The notes: generated by a model from the sequence alone, not told the origin. 36,734 bases of DNA from Larix sibirica (GCA_004151065.3 NWUY0300021339.1:1-36734), one strand, 5' to 3'. Shown: positions 22,735-33,880, counted from the first letter of the stretch. Made by a program: numbers and translations.

Positions 22735-22990
22735 ATGGAGGATGTGCTTCGTAGTTGTGGCTTGTGGCGCATCATTATGGGTTATGAAAAGGAACCTACT
22801 GCTGATGAAAAGAAGTTCAAGTGAATCAATAATTTAAACAAAACTCAAGGTCTTTGAGGCATCCATGTTGCCTATGAGTTGCAATTCCATAATCAGAAGA
22901 GCACTTGACAATCAGTTGATGCTCTTGGATCTGTAATACTTTAACCACATTGAAGATTACTTGGCTCATCTAAAGGAGCTGCCACTGTTG
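22735..22990 (+). pseudogene. Ty1/copia gag N-terminal fossil
   Basis: From an ATG at 22735 the plus strand reads MEDVLRSCGLWRIIMGYEKE, then PTADEKKFK, a stop, and later text resembling the next gag helices. A short helix followed by LW..I.G.E..P is typical of the start of plant copia Gag. Stops and frame changes follow quickly. Confidence 0.65.
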
Positions 22991-23074
22991 TTGGAAGAAT
23001 GTCACCACCACTTCAAGGAGGATGTACAACTACAAAATACTCACCAAATCTTCTAGTTTAATGAGGCATTTGCT

Positions 23075-23520
23075 TCAAGTTGAAATTCTACAATTCCAGG
23101 CAACATGACCTGGTTTCCCACATTTATTAAATGTTCTTTCATTATCTATGATGGCTTTCCCTCTTCTTTTTTTTTGCCTGTTCTTCATCATTAATTAACA
23201 TTTTTTCCTCTGCCAAAAGAGTTGAAATAACAAATTCTTCATCATTAGTTAAGTATGTAAAGATATTTGACTAAGTGTTTAGAGGGCAGATTCATTAACA
23301 ATGTGGCCTTTGTATATTCATCCTCTTTATGACCTCAAATTATTTATATGATCTATCACATTTTTATCATTTGACATAATCAAACCAAAAAATTGTTTGA
23401 AGAGAAACTTTGCATTCTGTGCCTTCCTACCAATAATACCAGATAAATTGATAATGTATCCAAGTATCTGATAATCCTATCCCAATAAGGGCCTTCGTCT
23501 GCCATTCAATTAATTTGTTT
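23075..23520 (-). pseudogene. Ty1/copia gag C-terminal fossil with zinc knuckle
   Basis: Minus-strand blocks in order are KAQNAKFLFKQFFGLIMSND and VIDHINNLRS (about 23425-23330), EFVISTLLAEEKMLINDEEQ (about 23245-23185), then a CCHC-like knuckle FNKCGKPGHVAWNC (23125-23085) in which the first Cys is lost. This is the C-terminal half of a copia Gag, facing the plus-strand gag start at 22735. Frameshifts separate the blocks. Confidence 0.7.
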
Positions 23521-24600
23521 TGATGTGTAAGTTATTTTGCGACACCACTGACAACTTCCCAAGGACTTCTTTCCATTAAACAGAGTTGAAGTTTTAATAT
23601 GAAAAGTGTGTCCTCCAAATCTTACAATAGATGATGTTGTGTACATTTTATTGAATTCTCAAAATAAGAAAAAATTACTGTTGCTTAAAATCTTCCTGGA
23701 AAATAAATATTGATGTCACCTAAACAAATTTGTTGCAATTATCGCTCAATCTGGAACTATGAAAACGCCAATGATGTCAATCTGTTGGTCTAATTTTCCT
23801 ATTTGCTTGTTGTTGCTACCATAATTGTTGTTGAATAAATAGTAGAGTGTATATGTTGAGAAATAAACTAGCATAAATCCATCTTAACCCCAGATCTATT
23901 AAACAGCAAGAAGGGTCAAAAAGTTCAAAATGAAAACATCAATGTTTTTTATCCCTCTCAATGCGTAATAGATCCAAGGTTAAGTTGGATCCATGCTAGT
24001 TTCTTTATAGTTGTTTAAATATGGTAAGTTGTCAACATGTATGGGCCCTATCATAATAGATAATAATTCATCAAATACTCGAGCACCAGGATTGAGGAGA
24101 ACTTCAGCTGTCCTAATTCGGTTCCACTAAATTGTATTTCAAAAAATGATGTAGTACATAAAACCATGTTCAAGTATTACGGAATTGAAAAGCTTGGACA
24201 CATATCAAAGGCCCCAATATCCCATAACATTTATCAATACATCTGATCTTGGAATATCATCCAACTTCATTTGATTAAGATATTTTTTGACAAATCCATG
24301 AAGTTAAATCATTTGGCCATACAACAAATGGCCCAATATCATGACAAGATGCATGATTACTTTTTGCAAAGTAAAAGAAATAAGGTCCTTGAGGACATGG
24401 AACATACACATTCAACTTCGAGTCCATTGATTAGGGAGAAACATGTTTAATTCTTGAAATGCATTTTAAACAAGTTCAACTCAATGACTTCTACTTTATA
24501 ACATGTTCTAGTCAATACCATGTTTAACCTTTCCTTTCATCGCCATCAGGTCTGGTGTTCATTTACAGCATCCTAATGGATCACATCCCATGTAAGCAAC
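23521..24600. other. No gene identified; likely retroelement debris
   Basis: AT-rich sequence upstream (on the minus strand) of the copia gag fossil. Part may be its N-terminal gag and leader, but no motif was identified. Confidence 0.35.
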
Positions 24601-24609
24601 AATGCCCAC

Positions 24610-25610
24610 CATTGTATATAAACTATGTTGCACAAGGATGAAGCCCCCCCAAAAAGGCCCCGTACCTGCCATCCCCGCATTCCTGGGACATGGGAACCAC
24701 TAGAAAACATCCCCAATCTGCCAGGGACTTAAACAGGGACTTGGGGATGCCTGGCCGTACCAAAAACATTCCCAACAGATTTCAGTGACTTCTGGGCTGA
24801 TTTTCAGAGATGTCCCGGGCAGATTTTGGAGATGTCCCAGGCATGTATCTTCAGTTTTGACAATGGACATCGATGATTGGACAATATGATCATTTATCCC
24901 ATCCATATTTTTTTCATATTATTTTGAATCTATACAAGTTGTAGCTCAAAATATGGGCTATGTATGATGGATTTTGATTTGGGATCCTGGTAATTTAACT
25001 ATTGTCTTTTCAACAACATCNCTCAAAGGTCTGATCCTTCTGGGTATTGCTCTTGGTCTTCTCATTTTTAGGGTCATCTTAGCTTTTACATATTGTACAT
25101 AGATGTCCAGGAGTTATTCAAGTCCAGCTCTTCCCCCATCCCAAACTCAAGCACTGTGAAAACAATTGGATAGTAAAGACTTAGATTAACCTGTTGAGAA
25201 GGGAATGTCTTTTAACCTAATCATCATAAACAAGAAATATAAGGAAGAAAAGTTGTTATAAAGACAGGCATTATTTTCATGGACCTTATTGCGGATGGAA
25301 AATAGTTACACTTAAGTTTCCTAAAGCTAAACTGCAATCTCATGTTCAAGTAATAAGTACCAATAATGAAATGTCACTCAGCCCTTTTCTTATTTGGCTG
25401 AGCTTTATCAGAACTAGCAAGTGTAAGGGATGTGCATAATATTATATAGTATAGAGTACGGTGCTTACAAGCAACTACAAATGTTTATGGTGAATCTAAC
25501 TTTTTAAAGTTTTTTAATATTTATTATAATTCCCTAACCTGCTGTCCCCTGAAAAATTGGGGGTGCACTCTAGCTGTCCTGAGGACTCGTTCCCATCCCC
25601 AAACTAGTGC
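24610..25610. mobile_element. Candidate ~1-kb non-autonomous DNA element
   Basis: Two C/G-rich patches with repeated GGGGATG, GGGAC and TCCCC motifs lie at about 24640-24860 and 25535-25605. They enclose an AT-rich, coding-free core that includes an N at 25021. Such clustered short motifs at both ends of an otherwise empty segment suggest subterminal repeats of a DNA transposon or MITE. Terminal inverted repeats and a target-site duplication were not identified, so the limits are approximate. Confidence 0.3.
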
Positions 25611-26640
25611 AACATAGTATATAAATAGTAAGGACTAATATATATTAATCTTGTATGCATATACTCTCTCTTATATGTTTCCGTGTTTGTGTGTGTTTTT
25701 ATAAAATTTGAAAATAGTGTTTCCAAAGCCCGACACCCCTTCCCCTCTTTAAGGTAACTTAGGTTGTACCGCTTACAAACAGAACTAAACCCCAATAAAT
25801 GTACCTCCTGTTAAATGCCCTCTACTATTTCGACGCTAATATGACCATCTATCTCCTATTTACGTATCAATCAAGACTTCCGATCCTGGAGGACATTGTA
25901 TTGGACTGAAACTCGCTCCACTTCATGCACTTTACAACAAAAGTTAGAAGCATGCGTAGCATAGTACTCTCTGCAACGCAATTAAGGCGAGTTACTTGAA
26001 GTGACATGCCCTGAACAAAACTATGTCTACTTTCTGCGATGCAATTTTGGATTCTTGTCAGAAAAAAAGACTTATTATCTAACATATATATGAAGGGAAA
26101 CCCACAAACAATATGTAGACTTGGGCCCGACACAGACAACACTAAACTCGATACTACAAACAGACAAATGTTCAGGCCCTATTAAGCACCACCACCAGCA
26201 TAGCTGGTTAATTGGAATCCTAACTACCCCTTTCCGTACAAAACCAAAAACCTAAAACCATAAGCACGCACAATTTCAGTTTCTTCGTCCTTCTTTTCGT
26301 TCTTAAGGATGATTTCGCTGTAACGATAAGATGTTTTTGCTGTACAGACGAATACTTTCAGTTTCAGAAAACGATTTTTAAGCAAAATCTTTCTGGTAAG
26401 GTTAATTGTATTGCAATTTCTGACTGCCTAGTGAATAATCCAGCATTATTACTGGAATTCATCTCGGCATAACCATAGCAATTGGTACTTTGCATAAATG
26501 TATTCATGAATCCTATAATTCTTGGTTTTCTATTTAATCTTTCCCTAGTTTCGGTAGCTGAATGATGAAAGCTTCAGCGCAAAAGTTATCAGAGATGAAT
26601 CCGTAGCATCAAAAAGTAAGTCTTGAGCTGAAAATTACTG
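25611..26640. other. Non-coding stretch beside the CpG-rich island
   Basis: A minus-strand frame of 91 codons at 25867-26142 shows no recognised family. The rest has no gene. If the island at 26.7-27.0 kb is a promoter firing on the minus strand, this is the start of its first intron. Confidence 0.4.
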
Positions 26641-26673
26641 AGTTTAAAGAAAACAACGAAGGATGAAGAATAC

Positions 26674-26900
26674 CTTAACGGCCGAATGTGAAACGCAGAT
26701 CAAATTGAAGCCGAGGACGCTGCGAATCCTTCCAGGGGGTTTCGTGGCCCGATCGGTGGCACCGCAAGTGATAGAAATGCAGTCGATCGCACGCCTAAAC
26801 CCTGGTTTCTTGCAGATCCCGACGAATAGATGCAAATGCAAAGAAAGCCGTTCCAATTGAGTCCCGACTCGTTTGGAACAAACTATCTTTTCTAAAACAA
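26674..26900 (-). other. Possible non-coding first exon (5' UTR)
   Basis: On the minus strand this CpG-rich stretch ends with GGCCGTTAAG|GTATTC, a good donor at 26673/26672. No ATG occurs in the sense direction within it, so it would be untranslated. Its orientation matches the ataxin-2-like gene. The transcription start is not visible, so the upstream limit is approximate. A plus-strand ORF across it (26663-26860) has no recognised homology. Confidence 0.4.
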
Positions 26901-27060
26901 ACGCACAGAAAGAAAAAAATGTGGAATAATAGGGAGCTGGAAGTGGTCACGTGCACCCGCTGCAGACGCTTACGGTTCGCTGAGTCTGTGATCTTGCCAT
27001 ATGATCGTGGGCTTTATGTCAGGCGCCCCCGCCAAAGATTAAAAAGGCGGAAACCAGAGA
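26851..27060 (-). promoter_or_regulatory. CpG-rich promoter-like island with G-box and E2F-like site
   Basis: CpG dinucleotides are frequent from about 26640 to 27060 and rare elsewhere in the window, as expected where methylation-driven C loss has been avoided. It carries CACGTG (26948-26953, a G-box core) and, on the minus strand, TTTGGCGG (27036-27029), which fits the plant E2F consensus TTTSSCGS. No clear TATA box is placed. The same sequence recurs at 28347-28556 within a duplicated block. Confidence 0.5.
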
Positions 27061-27783
27061 AAGAAGTTTGGACTAAAGGCTAAAAACCGAAAAGGCCAAG
27101 TAAGCTGAGTTGGCTGCCTAAGTTTATCATTTTTCAATCAGAGGATTATCCTCCATCTTTACATTTCATAAATCGAGCAATAACTTTGTTTTTTCCCCTT
27201 TTAAAAATTCTACCCCCTCCAAAATTTGAGGGAGGTAAAGGTTCCTCTCAATTAATATTTATAGTCCCTCCCAAAGTCTAATAACGTAGGGAATATTGTT
27301 TTGGTAATGTTTGACTCTCTTTGAACTTACATGGCTATCGAATCATTTGCAAAGTTTTATAAAATCTTCTATTATGTATTCAAACATTAGATCTAAAATC
27401 TTTCAATCTTTCTATGTATTTTTTAGTTTTTATGAGTTTGAAGATGGGTGGAGTGTCTCGGTGTTTGAGTTCTGCACACAATTAAATCTAGAAATTTGAA
27501 ATATCTTTATGATGAACAATGAAAATTTACATGATGTCTCAGTTTTGCATATTCTAGAAATTTGAAATATCTTTATGATGAACAGTGAAGATCTACATGA
27601 TGTCTCAGTTTTGCATACAATTAAATATAGAAATTTGAAATATCTTTACGATGAACAGTGAAAATCTACATGATATTATTACATTTTTTTCATTTGATTT
27701 ATTTATAAAAACATATCCATTTTTGTATTTATGTTTATTTCATATTCATAAAATATCACCATAATAATAATAATAATAATATT

Positions 27784-28345
27784 TTTTTTAAGGAAAAAAA
27801 AACGTACTTTTGTTATTTCAACGAAATCAAAAAGTACAAATCCACTTTTCCAAAACAAGGACATATCAAAATATACAGTTCAGCAGTTCACATGCTTCCC
27901 CATCAAGATGTTCTCGACAGTAACAGTCAAAAACAAAACTAATCAAACAGTCCAAAAACATAAAAACTATCGTGATCCGCCCTAGATCATTAGAATACCC
28001 GAAAGTCTTTGCACATAATGTTACACTTCTTGCTATTTCAAATTCAACAACACCACATTAGTAAGATTCAGAAAAGAAAGATGGATAAGAGCCTGAGAAA
28101 ACAAGTTGATGATCTTCCCACTCTTCCCATAAAAGTAAACTTGGATCTCCATCAATAGCAGATTTTGACAATGAGTCCGCCACATCATTGTTCTCACGAT
28201 ATGTATGTTCAATGGAGAGCGAATGGAACCTGTTAAGTAGAGTAGAAATTATGCGACACCAGTGTTGAAGAGTCATTCTTTTGAGATTTACACATTTGTT
28301 AGCCCAATTGATGACAACTTGTGAGTCCCCAAATATTGATATATT
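27784..28345 (-). pseudogene. LINE 3' end, truncated at the N (copy of 29280-29841)
   Basis: It contains the C-terminal 72 codons of the RNase H ORF (28276-28058 minus) and the LINE 3' UTR, identical to the complete copy at 29280-30366. The cut at 28345 is set by the assembly join, not by an ancestral truncation. Confidence 0.85.
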
Positions 28346-28346
28346 N

Positions 28347-29841
28347 TTCCAATTGAGTCCCGACTTGTTTGGAACAAACTATCTTTTCTAAAACAAACGC
28401 ACAGAAAGAAAAAAATGTGGAATAATAGGGAGCTGGAAGTGGTCACGTGCACCCGCTGCAGACGCTTACGGTTCGCTGAGTCTGTGATCTTGCCATATGA
28501 TCGTGGGCTTTATGTCAGGCGCCCCCGCCAAAGATTAAAAAGGCGGAAACCAGAGAAAGAAGTTTGGACTAAAGGCTAAAAACCGAAAAGGCCAAGTAAG
28601 CTGAGTTGGCTGCCTAAGTTTATCATTTTTCAATCAGAGGATTATCCTCCATCTTTACATTTCATAAATCGAGCAATAACTTTGTTTTTTCCCCTTTTAA
28701 AAATTCTACCCCCTCCAAAATTTGAGGGAGGTAAAGGTTCCTCTCAATTAATATTTATAGTCCCTCCCAAAGTCTAATAACGTAGGGAATATTGTTTTGG
28801 TAATGTTTGACTCTCTTTGAACTTACATGGCTATCGAATCATTTGCAAAGTTTTATAAAATCTTCTATTATGTATTCAAACATTAGATCTAAAATCTTTC
28901 AATCTTTCTATGTATTTTTTAGTTTTTATGAGTTTGAAGATGGGTGGAGTGTCTCGGTGTTTGAGTTCTGCACACAATTAAATCTAGAAATTTGAAATAT
29001 CTTTATGATGAACAATGAAAATTTACATGATGTCTCAGTTTTGCATATTCTAGAAATTTGAAATATCTTTATGATGAACAGTGAAGATCTACATGATGTC
29101 TCAGTTTTGCATACAATTAAATATAGAAATTTGAAATATCTTTACGATGAACAGTGAAAATCTACATGATATTATTACATTTTTTTCATTTGATTTATTT
29201 ATAAAAACATATCCATTTTTGTATTTATGTTTATTTCATATTCATAAAATATCACCATAATAATAATAATAATAATATTTTTTTTAAGGAAAAAAAAACG
29301 TACTTTTGTTATTTCAACGAAATCAAAAAGTACAAATCCACTTTTCCAAAACAAGGACATATCAAAATATACAGTTCAGCAGTTCACATGCTTCCCCATC
29401 AAGATGTTCTCGACAGTAACAGTCAAAAACAAAACTAATCAAACAGTCCAAAAACATAAAAACTATCGTGATCCGCCCTAGATCATTAGAATACCCGAAA
29501 GTCTTTGCACATAATGTTACACTTCTTGCTATTTCAAATTCAACAACACCACATTAGTAAGATTCAGAAAAGAAAGATGGATAAGAGCCTGAGAAAACAA
29601 GTTGATGATCTTCCCACTCTTCCCATAAAAGTAAACTTGGATCTCCATCAATAGCAGATTTTGACAATGAGTCCGCCACATCATTGTTCTCACGATATGT
29701 ATGTTCAATGGAGAGCGAATGGAACCTGTTAAGTAGAGTAGAAATTATGCGACACCAGTGTTGAAGAGTCATTCTTTTGAGATTTACACATTTGTTAGCC
29801 CAATTGATGACAACTTGTGAGTCCCCAAATATTGATATATT
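28347..29841 (+). repeat. 1495-bp block, copy 2
   Basis: Near-perfect repeat of 26851-28345, including the promoter-like island, an (AAT)n tract and the LINE 3' end. Beyond 29841 the LINE continues without a break. Confidence 0.95.
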
Positions 29842-30395
29842 ATCCATACCACAAAGAAGAGCCACCTTCAGAATACCCCACGGTCCCAAAAGTTCGGCTT
29901 TTGTATTTGTGCCAAAGCCACCAAACAATCTGAAATTTAGTGTAAGATTTAAACCACATCTAAGAAAGAAGCCTGCTCCACATTTATGAGAAGTAGAAGC
30001 ACCATCAAAAAACCCCACAACCTTGTCAAAATCATTTAAATTAATAGGAATCAATCGTCTGATTTTATGTTTCTGAGTTGTTCCTCTTGCATAGGAGTGA
30101 AAAAGATTCCAAAAAGAAATCAAAGTATGCTTTAGAGAAGGAGTGCAGTCCTGGAAAATAGCACTATTACGAACCTTCCACAGAATCCACGCCAACATAC
30201 CTGGTAGAAAATGTAAATGTATGTGCTTTTGATGCCAAGAGAAGCATGCAGATTCAAAGTCTAAATTAGGCCAATCTTCTTGGATATTAAAATCCTGACA
30301 AATACTTCTCCATGCATATCTTGAGAAGGCACAATTGAAAAAAATATGGTTCATTGTCTCCTCATTTAAAATATCACTATGATAATAATAATATT
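29245..30395 (-). mobile_element. 5'-truncated LINE with ~25-bp target-site duplications
   Basis: TAAAATATCACCATAATAAT begins the left flank (29245) and TAAAATATCACTATGATAAT the right flank (30367), imperfect direct repeats that run into AAT triplets. Between them the minus strand holds a LINE 3' portion: zinc-binding RT C-terminus, RNase H ORF, a 3' UTR and an A-rich end (TTAAAAAAAATATT) abutting the left repeat. A-tail at one end, abrupt start inside the ORF at the other, and flanking duplication indicate target-primed insertion of a 5'-truncated copy, probably into an AAT microsatellite. Confidence 0.8.
29554..30354 (-). CDS. LINE ORF2 C-terminus: zf-RVT and RNase H
   Basis: An uninterrupted 266-codon frame. 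The N-terminal MNHIFFNCAFSRYAW is the zinc-binding end of plant LINE reverse transcriptases (normal form ..E..NHLFF.C.F...W), and the frame stays open upstream of the Met (LNEET). RNase H follows with all four acidic residues in place: D117 (GFFDGAS), E154 (TKAELLG), D178 (IFGDSQVV) and D228 (RENNDVADSLSK). The polymerase and endonuclease are missing through 5' truncation, so it is a non-autonomous fragment. The intact RNase H suggests a fairly young insertion. It lies antisense to nothing recognisable. Confidence 0.85.
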   Translation of the reverse strand: MNHIFFNCAFSRYAWRSICQDFNIQEDWPNLDFESACFSWHQKHIHLHFLPGMLAWILWKVRNSAIFQDCTPSLKHTLISFWNLFHSYARGTTQKHKIRRLIPINLNDFDKVVGFFDGASTSHKCGAGFFLRCGLNLTLNFRLFGGFGTNTKAELLGPWGILKVALLCGMDNISIFGDSQVVINWANKCVNLKRMTLQHWCRIISTLLNRFHSLSIEHTYRENNDVADSLSKSAIDGDPSLLLWEEWEDHQLVFSGSYPSFFSESY

Positions 30396-30510
30396 ATTAT
30401 TATAGTCAATAGTAATAATAATTTATGGTTGAATATAAATATGAAAAATAAAAATATATGTATATATATGAAAGAGAAAGATTTGATATATACACTTAAT
30501 ATAGATATGA

Positions 30511-30710
30511 GGGTTAGCTTAAGTGGTTATGAACTAGACATGAGATCACTCCCCCCAAGGTAGGGGAGGTCACAAGTTCAACTCTCTTTGATTCCCTCAG
30601 GGATCCAAAGTTAACATGGATTTACACTAGTGTAATCATCAATGGTGGTTTATTGAGTATGTGAAAGTAGGGCATTGGTATTGCTCTTGCTCAAGGTTCA
30701 AGTCTCACTA
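30511..30710 (+). mobile_element. tRNA-derived SINE head (A and B boxes)
   Basis: TTAGCTTAAGTGG (30514-30526) resembles a pol III A box and GGTCACAAGTTCAACTC (30568-30584) a B box, about 45 bp apart, as in tRNA-type plant SINEs. A second B-box-like AAGGTTCAAGTCTC lies at 30692-30705. The SINE 3' end and target-site duplications were not identified, so the length is approximate. Confidence 0.5.
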
Positions 30711-32470
30711 ATGGCACGCTTGTACATGTCAATGTGTTAGTGTACACAATGATGGTTACAACCAATAATGAGCCTTGGGAATCTTTGGTGGAATAGGTGC
30801 CCCACCCCACCCATAGACTCTTAGTCAAAGGAATCCAATTTGAGTGGTGTTGGTCGCACTCTCTCCCGTATGGGAAAAGATGCACTCTTCACATTATGAT
30901 AACTTGAACCTAGTCACAACATATCAATATATATATTCCAAGCAAAACCTTGTGGAGAAATCCTTAGCACTTCCCCACATTCTGTAGATGGTGCCCAATG
31001 TCAACCCAACAGTACTAATTGTGACATCTAACCTAGCAAGGGCATAAAGGGAAACATGCAACAAAGGAAACATAGTAAGAGGAAGGAGAGCAAGGCATAG
31101 TGGAGCAAGGGAGGCAAAGCAAGGTAGATCGAGCTAAAGCACCTAAGGAAAATGATGGGAGAAAGTATAGGGTCTTTCAAGGAAGCTCTATTTCTTCCTA
31201 AAACCCCTCTCATCTTGGGAAGAGTTGCTCACATAAATGTAGGAAGAAGTAAAGTAAGATATAATTCCTTCAATATTAAAAAGAGGGTGCCAAGGGAGAA
31301 GCAAATACGAGGCACTAGTTAACATAGATCCCATGGTTATCGTAGAGGGATGAGCAAGGTTCGGTCTCGAGGCTTGATATATAAATTTATGGGAATGTAG
31401 CCTTTCAAAAAATCATTTATGGTGGAGTTTGAAGAATTGAAAGGTTTAAGGTAACTTGCATATGGATCTTCTCGATGGATGAGATAATTTTATTAATATC
31501 AAACAAATGACCAAAACAATAGTTAACGAAACTAAATGAGTACATACAATGTAAGTACAAAGTGGGAGTGTAAAAGAAACTCTTAATTCCATATTAAAAG
31601 CATCAAAGATAAAGAAGTAAGTGTTTAGCTAAAAGTTAGATGTTATAGCTAAAGGAAGATATAAAATAAGGACCAAGTACAAAAGAGATATGAGAAATTG
31701 AAGAGTTTTAATGTTAAATGGAATAGAGGATGCAAGGAATGTAGGGGTTGTGTGTCGAGAACGAGTGTGGGGGCTACAAGAGAGGTTCCTCATCATAGTC
31801 GTCAATAATTGTGAAAGGGCCAATGCACTAGTGGATGATATCCTCTAAGGAATGGTCGAGTTGAGAGGGCTCAATTGCATGCTCATGGAGCATAAAAGGA
31901 AGGAATCCCAACTCTTTTAGCATCCAAGGTCACGGGAAATAAACTTTGGTTGGAAACCTAGCTCCTTTAACAAACCTAGGGAGTAGTATGTTGGACGAGG
32001 GGCACTCAACTTTGGGATAACCTAGAGTTGATATGTTTGTTGGTTTGGCAGTTTACACCTTGTGTCCTATAATAGTAGCTCCTTGTGGGGCTCAAGGAGG
32101 TTGCTTGACCACCTAAGAAGAGAAGGATGGGGGAGGGAGGGGGGCAGGGGGCGATTAAGATGAAAACCATAGTCTCTTGAATTTGGAATATGAAGGAACA
32201 TGGATCTCTATCTACCACTTTTTGTCCTTATCAAACTCGAGGTAGAGGTTATTTTTTCGTTATATTCCCTTCAATTTATCAAAGAGATATAATATTTGAA
32301 AGAGGGCCATGTTTTTTAATTAGTTTTGGCTTCTTTCTGAATTTTTATTAATCAGGTTTAATATTAGACTTGACATTTCATCAAAAACCCTTGTGTGGGT
32401 CCATATGCCCTTTCACCCCTTTGAGTTTTAAAACATTTATAGATTGAATAACATTGGGGACAATCCAAGG
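30711..32470. other. No gene identified
   Basis: Short ORFs only, on both strands. The minus strand near 31860-31780 reads CIGPFTIIDDYDEEPLL, faintly like the GPF.I motif after gypsy integrase, but nothing around it supports that. Confidence 0.4.
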
Positions 32471-32489
32471 GTGTTCATTTGCTCGTCCC

Positions 32490-33062
32490 AATTAACCTTG
32501 GACAAGGATATGCCTTCTTATGACAAAATACATGCGGTTGTGGATGTAAGTGAACCCATCCCCCAAAAACACCATTAGGACAACGACTCAAGTGCATATT
32601 TAAGATATCAACTATGGGAGTATCTTTGCAAGTATTAGGATTGACATGAGCATAACCATCTTTAAAGCAAATGCCCATATAAACCCAGGGCTCAAGTCCC
32701 TTTTGACGAGGGAGGGGATCAATGTCAAATCATATGGTCAAAACGCAAGAAGAAAAAACCCCAAAATGCATGGAAAGCTTATGGAAATATTCCTCTCAAG
32801 AAAAAGTTTGTTTCTCTTGATATTAAGAATGTGGTGGACTCTAGCATTTCTTCCTTCCCTACCACCTCTCTGGCCCTTAACACCCCACTTTATGCCATTC
32901 CATTCCTTGTACCGATCAACCACATTCCAAGGGAGTTTAACATGGACCTTCCCTCTCTCCTCCCATCTAACCCGTTGGCCTATCCCAACCCTTTCGGCTT
33001 GCCATTCAACCTTCTACCCCACATTGCCCCATTCTTCTAACTCTAATTATTTTAACTTTCGA
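32490..33062 (+). pseudogene. LINE ORF1 (gag-like) fossil
   Basis: Plus-strand text reads KIHAVVDVSEPIPQKHH, then after stops LWEYLCKY, HEHNHL and SKCP, a degenerate CCHC arrangement. A Pro-rich tail follows (FPTTSLALNTPLYAIPFLVP and onward to 33040). Plant LINE ORF1 proteins have a V.VD.S.P.P segment followed by Y..LP..C..C...GH....C, so the order fits. Stops and a frameshift make it defunct. Confidence 0.45.
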
Positions 33063-33880
33063 GATTGATTACTTAGATATTGATCCTGATCTTCTAAATC
33101 CCAAGCCATGAGACCTATAAAAAATTATCTAGACAAGCCCATCAAGACCTTATCTAAATTGGGGAACCATGGTGTGGGATCGACTATAACTCTCTAAAGA
33201 AAAGTTAATGTTGAGAAACTCCAAGAGAAGACTTCACCTAATCTGACTAATGATCTAATGTTGGATTGTATTGTTAAAGACTTCTTGATGTACCCTTGGG
33301 AAACCTTGTATGACTCTTATTAATAAGGTCTCCATGGAATTTATAGAGGTTGTGCGAAGAAGCTTTTGGATAGTAATGAAGTAGTTTTCAAGGGTCTAGA
33401 TTTTTTTTTTTGTAATTTAGAAAGAACTATATAGCCTTAGATTATAGGGAGATTTAAATCTTGTTGTAAAAGCTCATGACAAGAAGCATGAAGGGGGAAT
33501 GTTAGGTTGGGGAAATTCCATCTTATATAATTTTATTGTGGCAAGTTTTCTTGTGGATGTACATTATAAGAGATGATATTATTTTATTTGTTGTGGCAAG
33601 TTTCCTTTTGGGTGTAGAATATAGGAAATGTTATTTAACCGAGAATGACATAATAAAAAGAAGAGCATTTGTGCAAAAAAGTTTAAACAAACATTTGCTC
33701 AATGGGAAGTGGTTTGATGAAGATTTTCAAGTTAAATATTCTATCTCAAGGGGCATGTATATGTTATTGGCCTCTTAACCTTAGTGTATCAAATGGAAAA
33801 TAGCCAATATTTAATCACTTGGATTCAAAAAGAAAAACTAGGGAATGGTGAAATGAGCAACATGTCAAAGAATTTTAAAT
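33063..33880. other. Degraded interior between LINE ORF1 and ORF2 fossils
   Basis: No endonuclease or reverse-transcriptase motif was recognised here. A frame at 33536-33778 is hydrophobic then basic and unidentified. A large internal deletion is likely, since ORF1 and RNase H remnants lie only about 1 kb apart. Confidence 0.4.

Larger units (their letters stand above)
26851..28345 (+). repeat. 1495-bp block, copy 1 (ends at an N)
   Basis: This block is repeated at 28347-29841 with a constant offset of 1496. The one difference I found is C at 26870 versus T at 28366. It ends mid-LINE at an N (28346), while copy 2 reads on through the same LINE. That pattern fits an unmerged overlap between contigs better than a biological duplication. 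Confidence 0.95.

Noticed and set aside
26663-26860. Plus-strand ORF of 65 codons across the CpG-rich island
   Set aside because: It has no recognised homology. The GC-rich composition keeps several frames open here, and a minus-strand non-coding exon explains the segment at least as well.
27311-27499. 62-codon ORF present twice (also 28807-28995)
   Set aside because: The repetition is due to the duplicated 1495-bp block, not to selection. The sequence is simple and unrecognised.
31629-31870. Possible gypsy integrase C-terminus on the minus strand
   Set aside because: Only a GPFTI-like word is present, with no integrase core or chromodomain nearby.
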